A stretch of DNA of 52,536 bases from Fibrisoma limi BUZ 3 (GTDB lineage: Bacteria > Bacteroidota > Bacteroidia > Cytophagales > Spirosomataceae): contig NZ_CAIT01000001.1 in assembly GCF_000296815.2 (NCBI RefSeq), positions 1 to 52,536 of the forward strand, given 5' to 3'. The position numbers were made by a program, and so were the translations under genes. Of this stretch, positions 26,059-33,654 are shown piece after piece (within the stretch, counting starts at the first letter, position 1; the number at the start of each line of letters is the position of its first letter). The notes under the pieces were generated by a model, which saw nothing but the letters and a program-made list of their open reading frames with translations, had not been told where the DNA came from and did not search any database.

Positions 26059-26330
26059 GTAGATCTGAGAGGTTTGTAGCGTAAATGTACTTTATGCGGA
26101 TGCAGACGTATGACGAATGAAGGCGAACGGTCAAGGTTTGCCGGTCAAGGCCGACTGGTAAGTAGGTCAACTGAAGGGCGTCGTTGGTAAATAGCTTGTG
26201 CTGCGCTGTCTGAGGTTGTTGCCTGTACGGATACTTCCACACCGATCGAGACGAAAATCAGATTCGGACGGTTGTGGAGGTAAGATGATGACTCGCGTGG
26301 CGATACGTAGGAGTGGCCCAGAATTTTGTG

Positions 26331-26338
26331 TATATTTG
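26331..26338 (+). promoter_or_regulatory. -7 element upstream of recQ
   Basis: TATATTTG is a perfect TAnnTTTG match 19 bases before the recQ ATG at 26358. No clear TTTG lies at the right distance upstream, so the promoter is only half supported. The implied leader is about 12 bases. The rest of the 299-base gap between the SET gene and recQ shows no gene. Confidence 0.4.
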
Positions 26339-26357
26339 ATATAATTCCGTTGCCGAA

Positions 26358-28505
26358 ATGACCACTGCCGATCTCTTCACTGCTGACCAAGCAGACCTGC
26401 GCGAGCCTACCGACTACCTCAAACGTTATTACGGATACGACCGCTTCCGGCCCATGCAGGAAGACATTGTCCGGTCCATCCTGCGCGGTCGGGATACGCT
26501 GGTGCTGATGCCTACCGGAGGAGGGAAGTCTGTCTGTTTCCAGATTCCGGCGCTGATGATGCCGGGCATATGCGTGGTGGTGTCGCCCCTGATTGCGTTG
26601 ATGAAGGATCAGGTCGAAGCCCTCCACATGAATGGCATTCCGGCGGCTTTTTACAACAGCACCCAGTCAGGGAAGGAGCAGCGTGCGATTGAAGACGATT
26701 GTGTAAAGGGTAAAATCAAGCTGCTGTACGTATCGCCCGAGAAAATGCTGACGGAATCGTTCTTCGTTTTTCTTAAGCGCATCAATATCTCCCTGTTCGC
26801 CATCGACGAAGCCCACTGTATTTCGTCGTGGGGGCATGATTTCCGGCCGGAATACACGCAACTGCACGTATTGAAGGAACATTTTCCGACCGTACCGACG
26901 GTGGCACTGACCGCCACCGCCGATAAACTGACCCGCAACGACATTGCCCAGCGGCTTGGCATGAACGATCCGGCCGTGTTCATTGCGTCGTTCAACCGCC
27001 CGAACCTGAGCCTCAAGGTGCTACCCGGAACCAACCGGCTACCGCAGATTATCAAGTTGCTGCAACAGAAACCCGATACGTCCGGTATCATCTACTGCCT
27101 GAGCCGGAAGTCGACCGAATCGCTGGCGGCCAAGTTGCAGGAGAAAGGCTTCAAGGCGGCTTTTTACCATGCCAAAATGGACCCGGAGGACCGGGCCAAA
27201 ACACAGGAGGCTTTCCTGCGCGATGATGTGCGGATCATGTGCGCTACCATTGCGTTTGGGATGGGCATCGATAAATCCAACGTTCGGTGGGTGATTCATT
27301 ACAACCTGCCTAAAAATATCGAGAGCTTCTACCAGGAAATCGGACGGGCGGGTCGCGACGGGGCCGAAGCGCAGACGGTTCTGTTCTACAGCTTTGCCGA
27401 CGTAGCAACCTACAAGGATATGCTCTCCGAATCGGCACCGGCCAATCTGGGCTTACAGCTTGCCAAGCTGGAACGCATGCAGCAGTATGCCGATGCGAAC
27501 ACCTGCCGCCGTCAGATTTTGCTCAGCTATTTTTCGGAAGACTTGCCCGAACCGTGCGGTAACTGCGACGTATGCCGCGACCCCCGCGTTACGTTCGACG
27601 GTACGATCCTGGCTCAAAAAGCGCTGTCGGCTATTGTCCGGGCGGGCGAGCGCGTACCGATGAACCTGCTGATCGACATTCTGCGCGGCTCACGCAGCCA
27701 GGCCGTGTTGCAGGGCGGCTATGACCAGATCAAAACCTACGGTGCCGGGCGTGATCTGCGTTTCGAGGAGTGGCGGAACTACCTTCACCAATTGATCAAC
27801 GTCGGTGTCATTGAAGTTGCCTACGATCAGCACTATGCGCTGCGGAAAGGTATTCTGGCCGATCAGGTGTTGTTCGGTGGGCGGAAGGTGGATCTGGTAC
27901 GTCCGGACGATGCACCGAAGCCGGTGGTTGAAAAAGTTAAGACGAAAACCGAAACCCAACGCGACGACCTCTTCGAACGACTCCGCGTGCTGCGTAAAAA
28001 ACTGGCTGACGAGCAGAACGTACCACCTTACGTTATCTTCACCGACACAACGCTGGAAGATATGGCCCGGCAACGACCCACTACGCCGGACGCCCTGCGG
28101 AACGTGAGCGGGGTAGGCGAACGAAAACTGCAACTCTTTGGCAAGCAGTTCCTCGATGAGATCGTTGGGTACGTCCGGGGTAGGGTACAGGTCGGCGAAA
28201 AACCCAAAGGATCAACTCAGCTTTTGACGCTCGATCTGTATAACCAGGGAATGACTATTGACGAGATTGCCGCCGAGCGACAACTTACAACTGGCTCAGT
28301 AGCCGGGCACCTGGTACAGCTCGCGAAAGCCGGTTATGACATCGACATTGCGTCGTTGGTGAGTCCCTTTGAGCGGACAGAAATTGAGCGCGCTATCGCG
28401 GTGGTGGGTATGGAAGAGGGGCGTTTAAAACCTTTGTTCGACTATCTCGGTGGACGTTATGACTATAGTAAACTAACCCTGGTGGCTGGGCTACTTCAAC
28501 TCTGA
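26358..28505 (+). CDS. recQ: ATP-dependent DNA helicase RecQ
   Basis: A 715-residue 3'-5' superfamily 2 helicase for recombination repair. Walker A TGGGKS is at about 53-58, DEAH at 150-153, and FNRPNLSLKV and the arginine-finger motif QEIGRAGRDG follow. The RQC zinc site is CRRQILLSYF to CGNCDVC, then a winged helix. An HRDC domain lies at about 535-600 (LFERLRVLRKKLADEQ). The last 100 residues form a helix-turn-helix tail (YNQGMTIDEIAAERQLTTGSVAGHL) of the HTH_40 type, which is longer than E. coli RecQ. A terminator-like hairpin follows. Confidence 0.96.
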   Translation: MTTADLFTADQADLREPTDYLKRYYGYDRFRPMQEDIVRSILRGRDTLVLMPTGGGKSVCFQIPALMMPGICVVVSPLIALMKDQVEALHMNGIPAAFYNSTQSGKEQRAIEDDCVKGKIKLLYVSPEKMLTESFFVFLKRINISLFAIDEAHCISSWGHDFRPEYTQLHVLKEHFPTVPTVALTATADKLTRNDIAQRLGMNDPAVFIASFNRPNLSLKVLPGTNRLPQIIKLLQQKPDTSGIIYCLSRKSTESLAAKLQEKGFKAAFYHAKMDPEDRAKTQEAFLRDDVRIMCATIAFGMGIDKSNVRWVIHYNLPKNIESFYQEIGRAGRDGAEAQTVLFYSFADVATYKDMLSESAPANLGLQLAKLERMQQYADANTCRRQILLSYFSEDLPEPCGNCDVCRDPRVTFDGTILAQKALSAIVRAGERVPMNLLIDILRGSRSQAVLQGGYDQIKTYGAGRDLRFEEWRNYLHQLINVGVIEVAYDQHYALRKGILADQVLFGGRKVDLVRPDDAPKPVVEKVKTKTETQRDDLFERLRVLRKKLADEQNVPPYVIFTDTTLEDMARQRPTTPDALRNVSGVGERKLQLFGKQFLDEIVGYVRGRVQVGEKPKGSTQLLTLDLYNQGMTIDEIAAERQLTTGSVAGHLVQLAKAGYDIDIASLVSPFERTEIERAIAVVGMEEGRLKPLFDYLGGRYDYSKLTLVAGLLQL

Positions 28506-28595
28506 AAAATACTATTCAGCAGAGTACCATTGGATAATTCGTAGGACTTTAATTTGGTATGTACCAGATTATCAGGTATATTCGTAAACTGATTA

Positions 28596-28630
28596 ACAAC
28601 GAGCCCGTTACAACTGACGGGCTTTGTTGT
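28596..28630 (+). terminator. Probable recQ terminator
   Basis: AGCCCGT (28602-28608) pairs with ACGGGCT (28617-28623), and ACAAC pairs with GTTGT further out with a small bulge. It lies 91 bases after the recQ stop and 29 before the TTG start of the first transglycosylase. Confidence 0.55.
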
Positions 28631-28658
28631 CCTATGTACCACAACAAATACCTCTGTT

Positions 28659-29741
28659 TTGATCAAAGAAGTAGGTTTTTCCTTGTTAATGGCTACCGTC
28701 AAACCGCTAGCCGGGCCAACCAAAATGGTGGCCGACACGGGTCGGATGAACCCCTTGTCAAGTGGATTAAACAGTCCTGCGTTACTGGTCGTGGATTCGT
28801 CGAAACGGGTGTTTCCAATCTATTTTTGTGGGGAAGAAGTACCCGTTGATCAGCCGCGTGTGGCCCGTCGATGGGTCCAGACGCTCCGCACCTATGGCGC
28901 GCAACCAGAATGTCTGGTTGATCTGCGGAAACGGGCCGCTGATTTCTTTCCAATTATTGATCCGATTCTTCGGAAATACCGGATTCCGCGCGATTTCCGG
29001 TTTCTGCCACTGGCCGAGAGTGCGCTGGTCAATGACTGTGTATCGCCAAAAGGCGCATCAGGGTATTGGCAACTTATGCCGGAAACCGCCCGCGAACTGG
29101 GACTAAAAGTGAACGGTAAAGTCGATGAGCGGTATGATTTGCAAAAAGCAACCGTAGCCGTTTGCCGGTATTTGCACCAACTCTATGCCACCTTAGGCTC
29201 CTGGACGCTGGTAGCTGCGGCCTACAACGGAGGCATTACGCGCATCCAGAACAAGATTGAGCAGCAGGGGCACTCGAACTATTACCGGCTGCGTCTGCAC
29301 CGCGAAACAAGTCACTACCTCTTCCGGGTGCTCGCCTATAAAGAGTTATTGAGTAACCCACGACAATACGCCTTGCTGCTGTCGCAGAACACGGTGGCTC
29401 AGCTAACCAAGCCGCTGCCGAAGTGGAGTAAACCGCTGGCGCTAACGCCTAAAATCAAAGATGCGCCAACGGTACAATTGGTTGATGACGAGCCCACTGA
29501 CCCAACCTGGGGACCTCGTCCGAATAAATCGCTTACCAAGGCCCCTTCGGATACCCAACAGTGGTTAGCGTCCGTTTCTGATTTCTTCCATCAGAAAAAT
29601 GCCGGTATTACTGAACAGCATAGCGCGCTGCCTATCACCAAATTAATGGCGATGATGGTACTCCGCTTCCGTCGCCCCCGATTCCTGCAGCTCCGAAAAG
29701 GTGAAGGTCACCGCCCGCTGCACTTCTGGGATTGGATATAA
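28659..29741 (+). CDS. Lytic transglycosylase-like protein, first of three paralogues
   Basis: A GH23-type transglycosylase domain is present: the catalytic Glu is E120 in LPLAESAL, followed by SPKGASGYWQLMPETARELGL, a VCRYLHQLYATLGSWTLVAAAYNGG helix pair and ETSHYLFRVLAYKELL. Such enzymes cleave the MurNAc-GlcNAc bond with anhydro-product formation. Residues 53-62 carry FPIYFCGEEVP, a motif shared by all three paralogues. Unlike the other two, its C-terminus is a low-complexity tail without the extra beta domain. The frame opens with TTG; ATG 28689 is another possible start. A signal peptide is not clear. 360 residues. Confidence 0.85.
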   Translation: MIKEVGFSLLMATVKPLAGPTKMVADTGRMNPLSSGLNSPALLVVDSSKRVFPIYFCGEEVPVDQPRVARRWVQTLRTYGAQPECLVDLRKRAADFFPIIDPILRKYRIPRDFRFLPLAESALVNDCVSPKGASGYWQLMPETARELGLKVNGKVDERYDLQKATVAVCRYLHQLYATLGSWTLVAAAYNGGITRIQNKIEQQGHSNYYRLRLHRETSHYLFRVLAYKELLSNPRQYALLLSQNTVAQLTKPLPKWSKPLALTPKIKDAPTVQLVDDEPTDPTWGPRPNKSLTKAPSDTQQWLASVSDFFHQKNAGITEQHSALPITKLMAMMVLRFRRPRFLQLRKGEGHRPLHFWDWI

Positions 29742-29764
29742 TCATCCATACTTCTTTAAATCGC

Positions 29765-29813
29765 ACCTTAACTGGCTCTGCGTGTATAGCAGGGTCAGTT
29801 AAGGTATTTTTTT
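29765..29813 (+). terminator. Terminator after the first transglycosylase
   Basis: A 17-base stem (29765-29781 with 29789-29805, two non-Watson-Crick positions) with the 7-base loop GTGTATA is followed directly by ATTTTTTTG. This is a classical intrinsic terminator 24 bases after the stop codon, so the second transglycosylase has its own promoter. Confidence 0.85.
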
Positions 29814-29916
29814 GTTAAAAATTTATTAATTTAGGTAACAAGATTGATATAGTGTAACGGTAGACTTGTAAATTCGTCTAACTGAAAGTGCCTACCTGAC
29901 TTGTGACGTTTAGTTA

Positions 29917-31158
29917 ATGAACTTTTTAGCTTGTTTGTCGATCACAACCGGTTTGGTTGTGTCGAGCAGTTTGCCTGCTACTTCTATCTTTCCATTATTA
30001 AATAGATCATATGATAAAACATATACATTAGATAAGACAGAATTAACGACGAGTAATCCTGGCATATCGGCTGCGTTACCGCCGGTTTATTTCTGTGGAG
30101 AATCTGTACCCCTGCATGAGGAGCAGGTAGCCCGGCGGCTGATCAGGGCGCTGGTCAGCAACGCCGTTCAGCATCAGGTGCTGTATCAGATCCGGCAACG
30201 GGCTGCTAACTTCTTTCCGGTTATAGAGCCTATTTTGGCCCGTCATAACGTCCCCACCGATTTCAAATACCTTCCGCTTGTCGAAAGTGCCTTGCGGGGG
30301 TATGCCGTATCGCCGAGCGGGGCCGCTGGTTACTGGCAGTTTATGCCCGCTACGGCCCGCGAGCTGGGGCTCCGAGTAGGGGCAGGTCACGACGAACGGC
30401 GGGATCTGATCAAATCGACGGAAGCGGCCTGCCGGTATCTGACTTATCTATACAATCGATTAGGGTCGTGGACACTGGCCGCAGCGGCCTACAACAACGG
30501 ACTGGGGGCTTTACTCGGTAATATCCGTCGGCAACAGCAGCGTGATTACTACTACCTCCGGCTCAACGCCGAAACGGGGAAGTACCTGTACCGAATCCTG
30601 GCTTTCAAAGAATTACTCTCTAATTATCGCTCCTACGAAGGAATTATTCCTGACCGGGTGATGGCCAGTCTGAGTCGCCCGCTGTCGTCCGATAAAGACG
30701 CAGGGGCGGATGAGATGTTGATACCAGAAGTTTTTGTGGAAGAGGCCGTCGAACTGGCGGTACGTACAGGGAATCGGGAATCAGCAACGGGCGGGGTATC
30801 GTCGGAGATTCCTCTGCCCAACGCGGCCGATGTATTTCGGGGCGGCATCAAGGCCAAACTGGCCGAGTCGGCTGGTTTACAACGTGGTCAGGTCTGGGTT
30901 TTTCACCTGACCCGCGACGGTATGACAGACGGTCGCCAGGTCGAAGCGGGTGATATTCTCTATGCTACCGTAGAAGATATTGACCCAAAAACCGACAAAG
31001 TGTACCTGCGGGCCGACCGGCTCTATTCGACCAGCAACAAGCAGACGTATAATCTGGCGCTGGCGGCTGTGGACGCATCGACGGGGCGTATTGGTATCCG
31101 GGTTCCTGATGTCGAACAGGTTAAGGCCGGTTGGATCTTGACATGGAAAGCATTGTAA
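29917..31158 (+). CDS. Lytic transglycosylase-like protein, second paralogue, with C-terminal beta domain
   Basis: A 413-residue protein starting with an export signal (MNFLACLSITTGLVVSSSLP). PPVYFCGESVP is the shared N-terminal motif. The GH23-like core has catalytic E123 (LPLVESAL), SPSGAAGYWQFMPATARELGL and GSWTLAAAAYNNG. After an acidic linker, residues about 305-413 form a second domain (AKLAESAGLQRGQVWVFHL, then GDILYATVEDI, ending KAGWILTWKAL). It resembles from memory the C-terminal beta domain of conjugation proteins such as TraM, which is inference only. It follows a strong terminator and precedes two large hairpins. Confidence 0.87.
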   Translation: MNFLACLSITTGLVVSSSLPATSIFPLLNRSYDKTYTLDKTELTTSNPGISAALPPVYFCGESVPLHEEQVARRLIRALVSNAVQHQVLYQIRQRAANFFPVIEPILARHNVPTDFKYLPLVESALRGYAVSPSGAAGYWQFMPATARELGLRVGAGHDERRDLIKSTEAACRYLTYLYNRLGSWTLAAAAYNNGLGALLGNIRRQQQRDYYYLRLNAETGKYLYRILAFKELLSNYRSYEGIIPDRVMASLSRPLSSDKDAGADEMLIPEVFVEEAVELAVRTGNRESATGGVSSEIPLPNAADVFRGGIKAKLAESAGLQRGQVWVFHLTRDGMTDGRQVEAGDILYATVEDIDPKTDKVYLRADRLYSTSNKQTYNLALAAVDASTGRIGIRVPDVEQVKAGWILTWKAL

Positions 31159-31161
31159 GCC

Positions 31162-31229
31162 TATGTCCGCTGAGGTATTCTGTTGAGTCAGACGTACCGT
31201 ACAGACTCAACAGAATACCCTCAGCAGAC
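31162..31229 (+). repeat. Large hairpin 1 with conserved loop
   Basis: The stem arms are 31169-31189 and 31204-31225, complementary over 21 pairs with one bulged base; GTC/GAC and A-T pairs extend it outward to about 31162 and 31229. The 14-base loop is AGACGTACCGTACA. The stem starts about a dozen bases after the stop of the second transglycosylase and could act as its terminator, though no T-run follows. Confidence 0.8.
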
Positions 31230-31250
31230 GTAACCTTACCAGACCCAGGC

Positions 31251-31328
31251 TAAGTTTAAGTGATTGGCAGCTGGTAGTCAGGTCAAACGTACCGTGCAGA
31301 CCTGACTACCAGCCAATCACTCAACTTA
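31251..31328 (+). repeat. Large hairpin 2 with the same loop and an unrelated stem
   Basis: Arms 31260-31284 and 31299-31320 pair over 22 bases with a 3-base bulge on the left, and TAAGTT/AACTTA adds an outer stem. The 14-base loop is AAACGTACCGTGCA, matching the loop of the first hairpin at 12 of 14 positions. The stem sequences are unrelated. It ends 56 bases before the TTG start of the third transglycosylase. Confidence 0.8.
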
Positions 31329-31384
31329 TGAACTAAACCCCCGGCATCGGTAGTTGTCAATAGGCTGAAACAACGACAACAGTT

Positions 31385-32617
31385 TTGAAGGTATCCGTAA
31401 AGTCAGCTACGTTACTGCTCGTCGGTCATCTGTTGACCGTTCCGGCCGTAATGGGGCAGAAATCAATACGAAAAACACCGGGTAAACCCGCTCGTAGGGC
31501 GGTTGTATTCCAGCCTGCTATCGCTACCGGCAATGGCCGTTTGCACTTTTGCGGGGAATTGGTGCCCACCCAACAGGGCGATGTGTCGGCCAAGCTGGCC
31601 TTCGCGCTGGCTGGTAACTCCGGTTACGTTCGTCACCTGAGTGCTCTCAAAGCTCGTTCAGCGCCTTTTTTTGCGGTTATTGAGCCTATTCTAAGCAAGC
31701 ACCGTATTCCAAACGATTTTAAGTATCTGCCGCTGATTGAAAGCGCCTGGAAAGCCGATGCTGTGTCGGTGGCTGGGGCGGTTGGTTACTGGCAGTTCAT
31801 GGACGAAACGGCCCGTGATATGGGGCTGTCGATAACACCCGGGAAAGACGAGCGCACGGACCTTCGTAAGTCAACCGAAGCTGCGTGCCGGTACCTACGA
31901 TTCTTATACCAGAAACTGGGGTCATGGACCCTGGTAGCGGCTGCTTATAACGGGGGCGTGGGCATGGTACAGCGTAAGGTTGTGCGAACCGGACACCGCG
32001 ACTACTATTCAATGGCCATGAATGAAGAGACCGGCTACTACCTTTACCGCATTCTGGCCATGAAAGAACTTTTCAGTAATCCCATCTACGGTGTAGACCG
32101 GCTGGCGGTTTATGATAACCCCTACGAGCAGGAACGGGAACAGGCCCGGCGCATGGGCTGGCTCAACGACAACGAGCCTGAACCGGTAGGTGTACCCATT
32201 GAACGTTTGCCCGCAAATCCGCTGGCAATAAATCAAGGGGAGACCGTACTCATGGACAGCGTACTGACCGAACTGTTGAAAGAGAGCCCGAAAGAACCTC
32301 TGTTTGTGGGCGATGTAACCGCAAAACTGGTTAAGCCAGGTGCCCTGAAGGTAGGCCAGAGCTGGATGTTCGTGCTGACCGAAAACGTTCAGATCGGCGA
32401 CGATGAATTAAAAACCGGTGACGCTCTTTACGCCGTTGTGGACGATATTGACCTGAACGGTACCGTATTTCTGCGGGCAACCAAAGCCATTTCGGCTGAA
32501 ACCAAAACCGTAATTTCGCTGACGTTGCTCGCCATGAATCCGACTACGGGTCTGGCGGGAATCCCCAGGCCGAAAGCCGTAAAAGCCGGTTGGGTAGTGC
32601 AGTGGAAAATCAGTTAG
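31385..32617 (+). CDS. Lytic transglycosylase-like protein, third paralogue, with C-terminal beta domain
   Basis: A 410-residue protein starting with TTG and an export signal (KVSVKSATLLLVGHLLTVPAVMG). GRLHFCGELVP is the shared motif. The GH23-like core has catalytic E119 (LPLIESAW), SVAGAVGYWQFMDETARDMGL and GSWTLVAAAYNGG. The C-terminal domain (AKLVKPGALKVGQSWMFVL, then GDALYAVVDDI, ending KAGWVVQWKIS) is clearly related to that of the second paralogue. Its stop lies 2 bases from the stop of the convergent DUF4249 gene. Confidence 0.87.
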   Translation: MKVSVKSATLLLVGHLLTVPAVMGQKSIRKTPGKPARRAVVFQPAIATGNGRLHFCGELVPTQQGDVSAKLAFALAGNSGYVRHLSALKARSAPFFAVIEPILSKHRIPNDFKYLPLIESAWKADAVSVAGAVGYWQFMDETARDMGLSITPGKDERTDLRKSTEAACRYLRFLYQKLGSWTLVAAAYNGGVGMVQRKVVRTGHRDYYSMAMNEETGYYLYRILAMKELFSNPIYGVDRLAVYDNPYEQEREQARRMGWLNDNEPEPVGVPIERLPANPLAINQGETVLMDSVLTELLKESPKEPLFVGDVTAKLVKPGALKVGQSWMFVLTENVQIGDDELKTGDALYAVVDDIDLNGTVFLRATKAISAETKTVISLTLLAMNPTTGLAGIPRPKAVKAGWVVQWKIS

Positions 32618-32619
32618 TA

Positions 32620-33651
32620 TTAACGCCAGCCCTCCGGCTCGACGATCGGAACCGGGCCAAAAAACTGACGACAATCCCCCTCGGGAATAATAACGCTGCT
32701 GATAAAACTCAGCAAGCCTAAGTTCTGCTGAGCATCATATTCCTGCGCCCGGGCTCGTTTGCGGGTGATAGACGTAACGGCAAAGTAGCCGCGAGCCAGA
32801 TCGGTTGGATCATTGATGTTGACCAGATTACCGGCAATTGGGGCCGGTAGTGGATCAAATATGCTGCCGGTTCGGGTACTTTGCTCCTCATAAGCCTTCC
32901 AGAACTGGTAGTTGGCTTGTGTCAGTCCATACTGCTGCACTTCCACCAACTGCGGCCCAACGGTATAAATTGGTAGTTGCAGGACTTCGCGCTTTCGGAT
33001 TGGGTTGCCGTTGATGGCATCGTCTGAGAAAACATTCAACTGATCACTCGACACCGGCGTCCAGCAGCGGTTGTTGCAACGTGCCGGACTCCCCAGACTG
33101 CAGGGAACGCCCGTCGACAGGCGGTTGGTGTACCCGAAGGCCGTCCACCGATAGTAGTTGCGTTCCGTAGCCGGATCGTTTGTTGTTACGTAGTACGCCA
33201 GCCGATACGGTGTTGCCATGTTGCTCAACCGACTCACTACCTCGAACGAAATGCTGTCGATCGGCGGAACGGCAGGCATCTGCTCGGGTTTTGATTCGTA
33301 TGTTTTGCCGTCGTTGAGCCGAACGGTCAGTGAGTAGCTGCGACCAACTTCCCCCCGAAACGTCAGATCGGTGGTTTCGTACACCCCCGTACCTCGATCG
33401 CGGAACGTAGTAGTTCGGCCAGCATCGTCGCTGAGCGAAACGACCGCCCGCAAAACCGGGGTGTCGACAGTATTGCTGCCTGTAAAGCCGGTGGTGTACG
33501 TCAGCCGGACGGTGTAGGGTGGGGCCTCGTTGGTAATTTGACCATCGACTACCAGACGCGGTTCTTCGTTCCGGATCGGCAGGCTAATCGGGTCGATGCA
33601 GGCGCTGAGCCCACTGATCAGCAGCAAGGTAAGGACAACGGAGCGGAGCAT
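32620..33651 (-). CDS. DUF4249 outer-membrane lipoprotein
   Basis: A 343-residue protein with a lipoprotein signal ending LLISGLSAC (lipidated C18). The N-terminal half is beta-sandwich-like (PRLVVDGQITNEAPPYTVRL and VSLSDDAGRTTTFRDRGTGVYET), as in DUF4249. DUF4249 proteins are usually encoded next to TonB-dependent receptors and are thought to serve as their surface lipoprotein partner. Here the start codon lies 3 bases after the receptor stop, so the two are translated together. The ligand is unknown. Confidence 0.88.
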   Translation of the reverse strand: MLRSVVLTLLLISGLSACIDPISLPIRNEEPRLVVDGQITNEAPPYTVRLTYTTGFTGSNTVDTPVLRAVVSLSDDAGRTTTFRDRGTGVYETTDLTFRGEVGRSYSLTVRLNDGKTYESKPEQMPAVPPIDSISFEVVSRLSNMATPYRLAYYVTTNDPATERNYYRWTAFGYTNRLSTGVPCSLGSPARCNNRCWTPVSSDQLNVFSDDAINGNPIRKREVLQLPIYTVGPQLVEVQQYGLTQANYQFWKAYEEQSTRTGSIFDPLPAPIAGNLVNINDPTDLARGYFAVTSITRKRARAQEYDAQQNLGLLSFISSVIIPEGDCRQFFGPVPIVEPEGWR

Positions 33652-33654
33652 CGT

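Noticed and set aside
28659-32617. Whole transglycosylase array as a prophage or conjugative element remnant
   Set aside because: The C-terminal domain hints at conjugation proteins, but there are no phage, relaxase, integrase or transfer genes nearby, and the surroundings are ordinary chromosomal genes.
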